Below are positions 54,791 through 64,000 of a DNA stretch of 64,000 nucleotides, in pieces. Positions within the stretch are counted from its first letter, which is position 1, and each line of letters begins with the position of its first letter. The stretch is from Bryoerythrophyllum caledonicum (lineage: Eukaryota; Streptophyta; Bryopsida; Pottiales; Pottiaceae): assembly GCA_963971425.1 (NCBI GenBank), contig OZ020518.1:10085989-10149988 (forward strand), given 5' to 3'. The notes below the pieces were generated by a model. It was not told the DNA's origin, did not search any database, and was given only the letters and a program-made list of their open reading frames with translations. A program made the translations under genes and the position numbers.

Positions 54791-56753
54791 TACTGGTACA
54801 TCCCCGCTCATTTCCATGACTCATTTCCATGACTCATTTCCATGCGTAAGCGTTCGCAGCACCTACCTTGGGGATGAAGTGGACAAGGATGAATCCCTCT
54901 CACCGTCGCCCTGTAGATCCCGAACCTAGGTTTTCCCGAACCTATGGATAGGGTATTGACAGGGCCTGAACCCAAACCCTCCCTCTTCGTTCACCCTCCC
55001 TCCCTCATTCTCTCGCGATCGCCCTCTCGCTGCTATTGCTCGGTGAGGGTGGCTGTTGCTCGGTGTTGGTGGAAGGAATGTGAGTGTTGGGTGCGAGTTG
55101 TTTACGTGTATGGGTGGGTGTTGGGTGCGAAAGTTAGGTGATCTGGAGATGTAGGTGATCTAATCGTTGTTTTTTGCAATGCTGTAGAGCTCTGTTCGTG
55201 GTGTTCGTGGGCGTGGGCGTGGTGTTTGGTGCGGTAGTGTCAGATCGGGTGCACTGCCCGAGATCGTGAACTATACAAGGTGATGATTCAAACCTAGATC
55301 TCTAAATCCTAGCTTCGAGTTTGTAGCGACTTGGCGACTTGGTGACTTTGTGTCGGGCTGCACACGACGAGCGCGGGCGTGACGGGCTTCTCCGCCTGCA
55401 CCTTCTTGCCGGATCGCTCCTCTTCTGATCACTTCGGACGATTGTGATGAGTACGCGGAGATTATCATAAACAACTCATTGCCACCTCAGAACCTAGAGC
55501 TTCCATATGTTAGACGTGGGGCAGATCGCAATGAAAGCGTGCTCATGCCGAGAAGTCCTGTCTCTCGTCGTTGTGTCATATCTTAGCATGGCTTTCTTGT
55601 CTTGCAGCGTTGTACTTTTGGGGTTTCAGATACCGTTTACTGGGATAGGGTATTGACAGCGAAAGTTTCTCGGTTTTTGTTTTGAATATAGGTGGAATGG
55701 TTGTTTTCTTAGAGCGTGAACATGGACAACACGGACGTTCTTTCTGCTTCAGCACTCATTGGTACGTCTCATTCCCACTCTAGTGTTGTGATGCCGCATT
55801 TGTGGCATCACAGCTTTTTTTTTGGTTTCATTTTTCTTGATCAGTACCCTATCCGTCAAATAATCGGACTTGTGCGTTTGTTTTTTGCCTACAGTACTTA
55901 CAAGTGAAGGGGGACTTTGGAGGATCTTGTTTGGCCCATAATTGTTCCATATTGAAATCCTGAAACACCTCGACAGAAAATATGCACAACATGGAAGAGC
56001 GCAATTTTACATATTCTTCTGTCAATACCCTATCTTAGTATAATGGTCGCACTCTACGACCATTGGCTGAAGCAGACATAAATGGATTCTCACAATGCAA
56101 AGACAGTATCCTATCCACAGTTATTGAAGATTTAGGACGATGAATCCGTTGAGAATAATAGACCATGAAACATAGTTCAAACCATGAAGTTTGTACTACT
56201 CCTAGTAAGGAAAGATTCAAAGAATTGTTCAAAGTCGAACCCTAAAACCTGACAATACCCTATCATATAGACCCGCAGAAAATTTGATATATTTGTGGAG
56301 AATGAAGCTACTTAAGCAATAAACAAAGCAAAGTTAGAGAAAACATATATTACCTTGGAGTGCTCTTCAAGAAAGTATGGATGATTGAAAGAATAATGGA
56401 CTCTTACAATGGTATTGAGGTGCACCACACTCCTCCAAAAAGAAAGATGTAGAAGAGAACTTGGGGATGTTGTTCAAAAATTGAGATCCCCTTTTTTAGA
56501 GAACTCATTCCTTGAAGGAGAACACCATGGAGACGTAGTAAGCAAATTAGGTATTAAAATGTTGCAATTGTTTGAAGTTTTGAATAACACTGAAGTGCAT
56601 TGAAGGGAATTGAACGAGTATATTTCTCTACTTAAAAAATTTGTTTAGAATTTTTTTAAAACCTGTAACTATGATGTTTTATTCTAATACACCCAATTAG
56701 TCTAGGATGGTACAACAATTTCCAACAATTTAACCAAATGAATGCAAAAGAAT
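54791..56753. other. Spacer with repeated GATAGGGTATTGACAG motif
   Basis: A 14-bp triplet (CATTTCCATGACT) lies at 54813-54844. The motif GATAGGGTATTGACAG is at 54948 and 55643, and its inverse at 56020 and 56249. A hairpin TGTGATGCC...GGCATCACA followed by nine T lies at 55786-55822. A short frame starting MDNTDVLSASALI at 55722 ends in a donor-like GGTACG, but I cannot assemble a gene. Confidence 0.5.
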
Positions 56754-57190
56754 ATTGAACGAAATACGTGTAGGAGTATAAATAGCTTGCTTAAAACTTA
56801 TAAGCGAAGCTAGTGGAGGGGAAAAAGAAAAATAAAAGGAAAAAATAAATAAAAAAATGTAGATTGAACGAAATACGTGTAGGAGTATAAATAGTTTGCT
56901 TTAAATTTAGAAACAAAGTGAATGGAGGGAAAAAAAAAAAATAAAAGGAAAAAGAAAAAAAAAAAAAAAGATTGAACGAAATACGTGTAGGAGTATAATT
57001 AGTTTGCTTTAAATTTTATAGCAAAGTGAATGGAGGGAAAAAAGAAAAATAAAAGGACAAAGGGAAAAAGAAAAAAAGATTGAACGAAAATCGTGTAAGA
57101 GTATAAATAGTTCTATTTAAATTTTGGTATATGAGAATGTGTCCAAAAAATTGAAGTGAAATAAATTAATTATAAGAACATGGATTTTAT
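56754..57190. repeat. ~108-bp tandem repeat, 4 copies, each with a TATA-like box
   Basis: Copies start with ATTGAACGAAATACGTG at 56754, 56863, 56971 and 57079 (109, 108 and 108 bases). Each has GTAGGAGTATAAATAG (TATAATTAG in copy 3) about 15 bases in, and ends in an A-rich tract. Confidence 0.9.
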
Positions 57191-57942
57191 TATTCAAACT
57201 TAAAAACCTACTGAATGAAAAATTTGTATTCAAAATAAAATAGAATACTTTATATCTAGATTATTAATTTATCTTTTATTAAAAAATAGGTTTAAATATT
57301 TAGAGCGAGTTTGAAGTACTTTGCATTTACTAAAATTTAACATGAAGGTAGTGAGCATTATAATGAAAACCCCAAATTATAAACTGCACAACCTCAATTT
57401 AGAATCCTAAAGTTGTAATGTGTGAACAACGAACCCTAATATGTGATATTCTACAACCCTAAGCTTCAAACTGAACGTGGATGAAGATTGTACGGGATAG
57501 GGTATTGACAGCTCCATCACAACTCCCCTGTCAATACCATATCCAATTTTTATAGCACAGATCTGACCCCACATTAGCGGTTTTTTTTAATGTGGTGATG
57601 GCTAAATTAGAGTTTATTTTAAAAAATCAAAAAAATCTATCCATATTTGGGATTTTCAGTATATAATTCATTATTTGGAGAATTTTGGAAGAATGTGGCA
57701 TCTCCCATATATGCACATGCCACCTCAACTAGTAGATTTTAAATTATAAACCATATTTAGTGGACACAAGGGACACATGGGACACATGGGCGCCACCTAC
57801 CTATCATACATAATTGAAAAGGGGGGAGACAAACACTTTCCCCCCATTTCCGCCCACAACCTACCTCCTTCCTTTTTTCTAAACGTAGGTTTGGAGATGG
57901 CTCCATCCCCTTCTCATCCTTTAAAAAATTACTGCCACCTAG
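57191..57942. other. AT-rich spacer
   Basis: Contains GATAGGGTATTGACAG at 57496 facing an inverse copy at 57529, 17 bases apart. A doubled GGGACACATGG lies near 57775. No gene. Confidence 0.5.
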
Positions 57943-59243
57943 TTACTTAGGTGCTACGAACCGTTGCCCCATATCCATGACAGGCGCCGGATCTAACCCA
58001 GTTGTCCCGTCGAGCTCCCCCATCCTCAATACCCGCTCGCCACCAGGTTCTCTACAAGGGACTACGTAGCAATGGCCATTCAAGAGGCTTTCTATTTGGA
58101 GGTAACGTGACTTAGGACAAGTTCGCAATCGCCATCGTGAGCCTGTGCTTGGGCCTGTGACATGATACACACCGCTCCGTTTGCGTTTGGATGCGGCTGT
58201 AATCTTGTACTGTCGAGCGTTGGTTTGAACGTCCCTGTGGAGGTTTCTTCTTCTTCTCTGAACGAGGACCCAGATCATCATACTCGTCCTCTGCTTTATA
58301 CATCTTGTTTTCACCTATTATTCCTGCCATAGCTTTGTCTGCGCTCTCCCTCCGAGACTCTAAAGTCTTCTTCCCCAAAGCCTCAAGCCTGGCAAGGATT
58401 TGCGATGGCCCAGGTGCGGACCCCTTTTCTTCTTTATCGAGAGGTCGCTCCCTCTCCCATACTTGCAGCAGCTTCCCCTTGCTTCTTTGTGTTTGCCTCG
58501 TAGCCGCAACTGCATCACTTTCGCTGCAATTTGATTACTACGTTAGTTCTGTACCTGAACGTATCTAAAACACAAACCTCATCCAGTTTTTTTCCTTCTC
58601 GTGCAGCTTGCTCTTGTGCCCTTTCCAGTGCTGTCATCCGCCAACTTGCACCGCCATCACCAACACCCGGAGGCGGCCGCAAACGCACACGACCTCCTCC
58701 ACTCAAACCCCCTTTATCGGCTTCCGTAGGCAGTCCTATACCATTTGTGTTTCCAGTATGGATTGAGTTCCTCAACTGTGCTAACAGGTTTCTGAAGAAA
58801 ACACAGATGTCTCAGTAACTGCGCCGAAGAAAAACTCATGCCGATGGCACATACCTCAGAACTTCAACCTAGCACAGTACAGGTTGACAATTAACTCGGG
58901 TTCAAAACGTGGCGCATCATCTTGTACAGGAGCGGGCGCCCGTTCCGGTGCAAGGTTCAGCTATTCCAAACCTGCTTCTTTTCTCTTACTCTCCTGCAAT
59001 CTACGATTTACCTTCCGCATACACACACATCGTCGCTCCCGCGACTCGTCCTCGGTCACCTAATACATTGCAGTTCCGACACACCATCTGGCGCTTGCCC
59101 CGACACAACCAGCACGTCTGGCCTCCGCACCATTTAAAGAGAAGCTGTTGCAGGAACCTGGAAGTCGTTATCTCTGCAACATTGAGAGCACCGTCCTTGT
59201 CACAATCACAAAGTAAAAAAATTCCTGTGCAACGCCTGCACAC
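57943..59243 (-). CDS. Exons of a cysteine-rich, DnaJ-zinc-finger-like protein; structure unresolved
   Basis: At least three minus-strand blocks look coding. 59001-59243 encodes VCRRCTGIFLLCDC, then CWLCRGKRQMVCRNC: CxxCxG-type pairs as in DnaJ-like/BSD2-like plant zinc fingers. CTGTGARSC near 58930-58956 may be another pair. 58574-58790, after a TTCTTCAG acceptor, encodes NLLAQLRNSIHTGNTNG, a Gly-rich part and a charged helix (LERAQEQAAREGKK). 58112-58530 encodes a charged region (ERPLDKEEKG to YDDLGPRSEKKKKPP). Simple splicing does not join these in one frame, so there are unseen exons, frameshifts or decay. Possible role in chloroplast or protein folding, by family only. Confidence 0.4.
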
Positions 59244-59890
59244 ACCGTGGCTTCACCGGTCGAAGAGCGGTTGGGTGCAGGATCGTCTCCAACGCATAGG
59301 AAAACGCTTCCGCAATCTACATCATATCACCAAATCAAACAAAACAGGAAAACTTCATTTCCTCCCTCATGAAAAGCATAGTGAAGGAACATCCTGGAAG
59401 CTGGTGTGATCCGAGCTGCTTTCCAGCTTCGAAGCTAGTAGACAGAAGCTAGACCAACCTCGAGAAGTTTCACTGCTCCTTTGGGTGTCAGATTAGTGCT
59501 GCCACCCATGTGCTTGAGGATACATCAAGTTCGGAAGAGAAAAAAAAGAAGAAGAAATGGTGTGAACACAATGCCGATATGTCAAAAGGTCATGAAATAC
59601 GAACAACCTTCACAAGTGTCATGCCTATCACCGTTGACCCGGCTTACCGACGGACATGTTAAATCTGCACTCACAGGACTCACTGTGGGAACCTAACTGT
59701 TCAGAGAAGGAGTTCGATGGTTGGGGTTTAATACTACGGAGATCAAGAGAGGAAGAGAAAGAGTCAGAATAAAAAAACATCTACTCAACGGAACAGTAAC
59801 AATAATGGTAACCAAGGGTCGGACACTAAGTTCCAACACCCCCTCTTGTTCGATGCTTGGTTTTTTTTTTGCTTGTTTTTTTTTTTCAGA
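59244..59890. other. Possible 5' exons of both divergent genes
   Basis: Open but unassigned sequence. A good acceptor (a run of T followed by CAG at 59887) ends the stretch, so an upstream exon of the next plus-strand gene is expected here. One donor candidate is GTAACC at 59808. Confidence 0.4.
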
Positions 59891-60340
59891 ATGGACGGTC
59901 TACGGCATCTTCGGGATGTATCTCTAGGTCGAGCATTGTTGGTAATGATCTGGGCATTCTTGATTGTCTTGAAGCAATCCATCAGTTGGGTTGTGACTCG
60001 ATTCGAGGGATACATTTTTGCCTCATCTGTAGTAGAAGGAACTCCCTCTGAATCACCGAAGCAGGAAGGTCGATGTTCTTCGGCAGGAGCTTCGTTGGTG
60101 CGGTTACGAGATGCGGTGGTGCAGATACCGATAAAAGGTGAGGTCGGGCTGAAGAAGAGGGATCGACGAGGTCGGTCAGCAAGGAGATATTATGCCGTCA
60201 GGAAGGGAATTCAACCAGGTGTCTACCTTACATGGGAAGAATGTGCAGTGATGGTCATTGGTTTTAAGGGTGCCATCTATAAGAGTTTCGAGACTAGAGA
60301 GGAGGCAACCTGTTTTGTGGGTTTGAGAGAAGAACACTGA
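59891..60340 (+). CDS. Protein with C-terminal RNase H1 hybrid-binding (Cauli_VI-type) domain
   Basis: 149 residues from ATG 59891, one base after an acceptor AG. Residues ~12-35 (LLVMIWAFLIVLKQSISWVV) are hydrophobic, perhaps a membrane anchor. Residues ~95-146 form the domain: RRYYAVRKGIQPGVYLTWEE, GFKGAIYKSFETREEA. This is the small fold that opens RNase H1 proteins and binds RNA/DNA hybrids; here it closes the protein and no RNase H catalytic domain follows. It converges on the copia polyprotein, the two stops lying only 13 bases apart. Upstream exon(s) probable. Confidence 0.7.
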   Translation: MDGLRHLRDVSLGRALLVMIWAFLIVLKQSISWVVTRFEGYIFASSVVEGTPSESPKQEGRCSSAGASLVRLRDAVVQIPIKGEVGLKKRDRRGRSARRYYAVRKGIQPGVYLTWEECAVMVIGFKGAIYKSFETREEATCFVGLREEH

Positions 60341-60353
60341 TTGAGACCTAGAG

Positions 60354-63300
60354 CTAGATTCCAGATGTAATGTTATGTAGACTCTTGAGGCTTAATCGGT
60401 CCCTACCAGTTTCGAATTTTGTCCTCCCCAGAGGCTTTGTAAGCATGTCTGCGGGTTGATCTTTTGTGTTGATATAATCTACCTTAATTTCCCCTGAGTC
60501 GATTTTTTGCCTAGTAAAATGCCAATCAGTTTCAAAGTGCTTGGTTTTGTCATGAAATACTGGGTTGTGTGATATTTTTATGGCACTTTGATTATCAACT
60601 TTGATTGTGGTTGGTAGTGTACCTCCTGAAATAAGCTCTTGAAGAAGCCTCCGCAACCAAATTGCTTCACAAGTGCAGCTAGCCAATGCCCGATATTCTG
60701 ATTCGCAAGAGGACCTTGCAGTGGATGTTTGTTTCCTGGAGCGCCATGATATCGGTGAGCTCCCCAAGAGAAATAAATAGGCTGAGGTGGATATTCTGTC
60801 ATCTGGATCTTGGGCATAGTCTACATCCGAGTATCCTGAGAGCTGATTCTCCTCCCCAGCTTTGTAAAAGATGCCGAGCGATGGGTGACGACGGATGTAG
60901 CGTAAGATACCGCGGGCTGCGTGTAAATGAGCAAGCTGCGGGCTATTTGTGTACCTGCTGCATATTCCGACAGCCAAGGCGATGTCAAGCCGGGTTTTGG
61001 TTAGCCAATGAAGCTGCCCTACGATTGCTCGGTACAACTGTGGATCACACAGGGGCGTGCCTGTGTCCTTGCGTAGCTGCAGGCCCTCATTCATAGGAAT
61101 GAAACTGGGGTTGGCTTCTTCCATTCGAAAGTCATCAAGGATTTGAAGAGCGTAGGAGGTCTGGTGCAGCAATAAACCTTGGTGTGTCCGAGTATATTCA
61201 ACACCTAAATATTTTTTTATTGTTCCCAAGTCTGTCATGCGAAACTCACGGTGCAGTAAGAGCTTGAGCTCATGAATGAGACTCATGTTACTTCCAGTCA
61301 GCTTGAGGTCGTCAACATACAAGATGATGATGGTACCATGCGCATCATGGCGATAGTAAACATTAGGATCGGCGTGAGATTTTTGCATACCTTGGCTTCG
61401 AAGGTATTGATCAACTCGGGAATACCAAGCGCGCGGACTTTGCTTAAGGCCATAAAGAGCTCGGTGTAGACGGCAGACTTTCGATTCTTGACCTGGTACC
61501 ACGAATCCTTCGGGTTGCTCCAAATACACTTCCTCTGTTAGATGGCCATTCAAGAAAGCAGTTTGAACGTCCATCTGATGGATGGGCCAATTGTTGTGTG
61601 CGGCAATCGCTGCTATAGTGCGAATCGATTCCCATCGAACCACTTGCGCGAAGGTTTCTTCGTAGTCAATGCCGTAGCGTTGTTGAAACCCACGGGCTAC
61701 GAGCCTAGCTTTACAGTGGACCGAGTTGCCATCAATTGCAGGTTTCAGTTTGTAGATCCATCGGGCTGTTATCGGTTTCTTGCCAGGTGGAAGGTCCACC
61801 AAGGACCAGGTATGGTTCTGCAGAATGGAGTCATATTCGGATTGCATCGCTTGTCGCCAGTGGGAAGATTGGATTGCATCCCGAAAATTCAAGTTTTCAC
61901 CGCCCTCCATTAGCCCTGCAAAGAGCTCGGCTGAGGCGATGAAGTCGTTGAGGTGGCCTGGGAAATGCCGTTCTCGTTGTGAGCGACGTGGTTGTGATGG
62001 ATCGGCGCTTGCTGGTGGTGGGATCGGCTGTGGGTCAATGTCTGGGCTGCGGAATGATTGCGGTGATGATGTAGGGCTGGTGGGGCCTGTGGCGCGCTCA
62101 ACATTGGTCGTGTCTGGTGATTCTGTAGAAACTGAGCTGGGTGGTTCAGTTGGATCACATGGAATGACTGGTGGAGGCGTCCGGTTGGAGTTAAAATTGG
62201 ATTGGTCAGGAAGGACTGTTGGGCAGTGTTGAACAAATGGGCCGCTGAGGATTGTAGAAGGTGGCTCTCGGCTTAAGTTAGCTTCGGCTCCAGCTTGTTC
62301 CGCCTCCATGATTCTCACGTCGCCTGAGATTATCACCTGTCCTTTTCTAAAATGGAAGCAACGGTAGCCCTTCACGTGGTTGTCATAGCTCAGCAGGATG
62401 CACTTTTCAGTGTGAGAGTCAAGTTTGGATCTCTTTATCAACGGAATGTGGACATATACTATAGATCCAAAAATGCGAAGATGAGAGATGTCAGGTTTCT
62501 TACCAAAGAATAGTTCATCAGGGGTCTTGCCTGGGTTATCTTTAGTTGAGCGTAAGTTTAGAATAATTGTAGCCGCCCGCACAGCTTCAGCCCATAGCAT
62601 CCCAGGAAGATTCTTTCCTAGTAACAGGCACCTTACGATATCTTGGAGTGAGCGATTTCTTCGTTCAGAGATGCCGTTTTGATGAGGACTATAGGGTTGT
62701 GTGAATTGGCGGTGGATGCCTGCTGCTTCACAAAACTTGGTAAATGCTGCTGATATATACTCACCACCGTTGTCGCAACGAAACTTCTGAATTTTTTTCT
62801 TGGTTATGTTCTCCACTTCAGCCTTGAAGATTTTGAACTTATCCAGAGTTTCGCTTTTGTGAGTCATGAAGTAAGTCCATGTTCTTCGCGAAAAATCATC
62901 AATGAATGTCACGTAGTAATACGCACCTCCCAGTGATCTGACTTTAAATGGCCCGCAGACATCCGAATGAATCAGTTCAAGTATATCAGTCGTTCTAGTT
63001 CGTGCCACTTTCGGTATGTGTCTTCTGCTTTGTTTCCCCTGTAAACAAGTTTCGCACGGAGCTGAAATAATTCTAAGAGGTGGTAATCCTGTCACTGCAT
63101 TGTGTGCTATCATCCTCCGCATGCCTTGCTGATTGAAGTGTCCCAATCTGGAATGCCAAAGGTGTGACTTGTGCGCTAATTCGGTGATGCAAGACTGTCC
63201 CTCAACAATGTTTTTCTCTTGAGGATGCGTATAATAATCGGAAGCTGGAATCCTGGATAGAAGAGTTTCAGAGTCCAGTCGATATAGGCCGCTTCTTTGG

Positions 63301-64000
63301 TCTCGTGAAGCACGGGCTATTAATTTGCCATTCTTGCGATCTCTGATGAAACATCCCTCTGTCAAAAATTCTAGGCTAAGGTTTTTATCAGCAATATAAC
63401 CAACAGACATGAGGTTCTTTACGATACCAGGCGAAAACAAAACATCCTCAACTGTCTTTATTTCACCTGAACTCATCTTCATCGACACATTTCCTACGCC
63501 AGTCACTGGATGCCCTTGGCCTCCTGCTGATCGGACCTTAAGTCCATGAGATGGTTTCAGTTTGGAAAATACATCTGCATTGCCTGTAATATGATTCGAA
63601 GCACCTGAATCAAGGTACCAGGAGACTTGAGAGTTGTCCTGGTTAATTGAGTTTACCTCTAATTCGTTGAAGCATGCATCCACCACAGTGTATGCATCTG
63701 TTTCTTCTTCATAAGGCATATCGAAAGCAGGTTCCGATCCTTCTTGTTCCGTGTCGACTTGATGTACGTGGCCACTCAGCCGGTGGGATCGCTTTTCGAC
63801 GAGTCGATGCTCCCAATCCTTTGCTCTGTCAATGTGTGCTTTGATCTCGCACTCGCGTTCAAGGTGACCTTCTTCGCCACAGAAATTACAGACCTCCGAT
63901 CTTGGTTTCTCTGGTCCCCGAGCTTTGAACCTCGGTTGGTAGGATGATGATCTGCCTCTTGAGTGGTTGGAGCCTTGGAACGAAGGTCCTACAGATTGGA
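60354..64000 (-). CDS. Ty1/copia retrotransposon Gag-Pol polyprotein, open to the window edge
   Basis: An uninterrupted minus-strand frame, over 1,200 residues. The Gag zinc knuckle CNFCGEEGHLEREC (CX2CX4HX4C) lies at about 63850-63895. Numbering from the Met at 63719: protease WYLDSGASNHITG (~35-47), GAG-pre-integrase HLWHSRLGHF and CETCLQGK (~185-230), integrase with D-D-E in HSDVCGP, RCDNGGEY and NGISERRNR (~255-360), reverse transcriptase from WIYKLKP through MDVQTAFLNG and LYVDD (~650-850), RNase H from GYSDVDYAQDPDDR to SSCESEYRALA (~985-1040), ending ADMLTKPLGR...LHNITSGI. Domain order protease-integrase-RT-RNase H defines Copia. All catalytic residues are present and no stops occur, so the copy may be young. 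The long terminal repeats are not visible: one would be beyond 64000. Confidence 0.95.
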   Translation of the reverse strand, partial: QSVGPSFQGSNHSRGRSSSYQPRFKARGPEKPRSEVCNFCGEEGHLERECEIKAHIDRAKDWEHRLVEKRSHRLSGHVHQVDTEQEGSEPAFDMPYEEETDAYTVVDACFNELEVNSINQDNSQVSWYLDSGASNHITGNADVFSKLKPSHGLKVRSAGGQGHPVTGVGNVSMKMSSGEIKTVEDVLFSPGIVKNLMSVGYIADKNLSLEFLTEGCFIRDRKNGKLIARASRDQRSGLYRLDSETLLSRIPASDYYTHPQEKNIVEGQSCITELAHKSHLWHSRLGHFNQQGMRRMIAHNAVTGLPPLRIISAPCETCLQGKQSRRHIPKVARTRTTDILELIHSDVCGPFKVRSLGGAYYYVTFIDDFSRRTWTYFMTHKSETLDKFKIFKAEVENITKKKIQKFRCDNGGEYISAAFTKFCEAAGIHRQFTQPYSPHQNGISERRNRSLQDIVRCLLLGKNLPGMLWAEAVRAATIILNLRSTKDNPGKTPDELFFGKKPDISHLRIFGSIVYVHIPLIKRSKLDSHTEKCILLSYDNHVKGYRCFHFRKGQVIISGDVRIMEAEQAGAEANLSREPPSTILSGPFVQHCPTVLPDQSNFNSNRTPPPVIPCDPTEPPSSVSTESPDTTNVERATGPTSPTSSPQSFRSPDIDPQPIPPPASADPSQPRRSQRERHFPGHLNDFIASAELFAGLMEGGENLNFRDAIQSSHWRQAMQSEYDSILQNHTWSLVDLPPGKKPITARWIYKLKPAIDGNSVHCKARLVARGFQQRYGIDYEETFAQVVRWESIRTIAAIAAHNNWPIHQMDVQTAFLNGHLTEEVYLEQPEGFVVPGQESKVCRLHRALYGLKQSPRAWYSRVDQYLRSQGMQKSHADPNVYYRHDAHGTIIILYVDDLKLTGSNMSLIHELKLLLHREFRMTDLGTIKKYLGVEYTRTHQGLLLHQTSYALQILDDFRMEEANPSFIPMNEGLQLRKDTGTPLCDPQLYRAIVGQLHWLTKTRLDIALAVGICSRYTNSPQLAHLHAARGILRYIRRHPSLGIFYKAGEENQLSGYSDVDYAQDPDDRISTSAYLFLLGSSPISWRSRKQTSTARSSCESEYRALASCTCEAIWLRRLLQELISGGTLPTTIKVDNQSAIKISHNPVFHDKTKHFETDWHFTRQKIDSGEIKVDYINTKDQPADMLTKPLGRTKFETGRDRLSLKSLHNITSGI

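Noticed and set aside
55786..55822. Hairpin followed by T-run as a terminator or small RNA gene
   Set aside because: The stem is only nine base pairs, with no Pol III promoter elements seen; chance is likely.
55716..55907. Short frame starting near MDNTDVLSASALI
   Set aside because: Could be a first exon, since a donor-like GGTACG follows, but no downstream exon can be supported.
61780..62236. Plus-strand and alternative-frame ORFs inside the copia region
   Set aside because: Shadows of the intact minus-strand polyprotein, which has full domain support.

Overview
This is nuclear DNA of a land plant. Open reading frames are interrupted by short introns with GT/AG borders, and the recognisable families are plant ones: F-box/kelch genes, a Dof-like zinc finger, a Ty1/copia polyprotein, a Mutator-like (MULE) transposon with a Ulp1-type protease, and Tourist-like MITEs. 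GC-richer coding blocks sit in AT-rich, repeat-filled spacer. The F-box/kelch type and the mobile-element mix make me lean towards a bryophyte or another seedless plant, but the sequence does not prove this. I see no rRNA, tRNA, organelle block or CRISPR array.

Layout. 0-7 kb: a 64-bp tandem repeat, a spliced C2H2 zinc-finger gene (minus) and a broken DUF7869-type gene (minus). 7-12.3 kb: old repeats, a 22-bp minisatellite and a GC-rich block with telo-box motifs. 12.4-16.4 kb: a decayed long reading frame of unknown family. 18.2-22.1 kb: two full-length F-box/kelch genes, tail to tail. 24.57-36.40 kb: an 11.83-kb MULE with a perfect 9-bp target-site duplication, long terminal inverted repeats (TIRs), a transposase (minus), a Ulp1 protease gene and a long accessory gene (both plus). 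36.4-40 kb: a Tourist-like MITE and low-complexity repeats. 40.67-41.50 kb: a Dof-like gene. 43.1-44.1 kb: an F-box pseudogene split by a MITE. 44.5-52.4 kb: degenerate repeats and further MITEs. 53.0-54.2 kb: a third full-length F-box gene. 54.8-57.5 kb: dispersed and tandem repeats. 57.9-59.3 kb: exons of a cysteine-rich (DnaJ-like) gene. 59.9-60.3 kb: a small gene with an RNase H1 hybrid-binding domain. 60.35-64.0 kb: an intact copia polyprotein running off the right edge.

How it fits together. The window is mostly mobile DNA at different ages. The copia polyprotein is open throughout and probably young. The MULE has a perfect target duplication and readable catalytic motifs, but its genes carry in-frame stops. 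The 12-16 kb orphan frame and the DUF7869-type gene are older wrecks. In these decayed genes nearly all stops are TAG or TGA where CAG or CGA would restore the frame, the pattern expected from deamination of methylated cytosine. The F-box family spread by duplicating promoter and coding region together. The most novel-looking features are a CCGATAA motif spread through the whole MULE, an EAR-like LDLNL motif at the transposase N-terminus encoded inside the TIRs, and the unassigned 4-kb frame.
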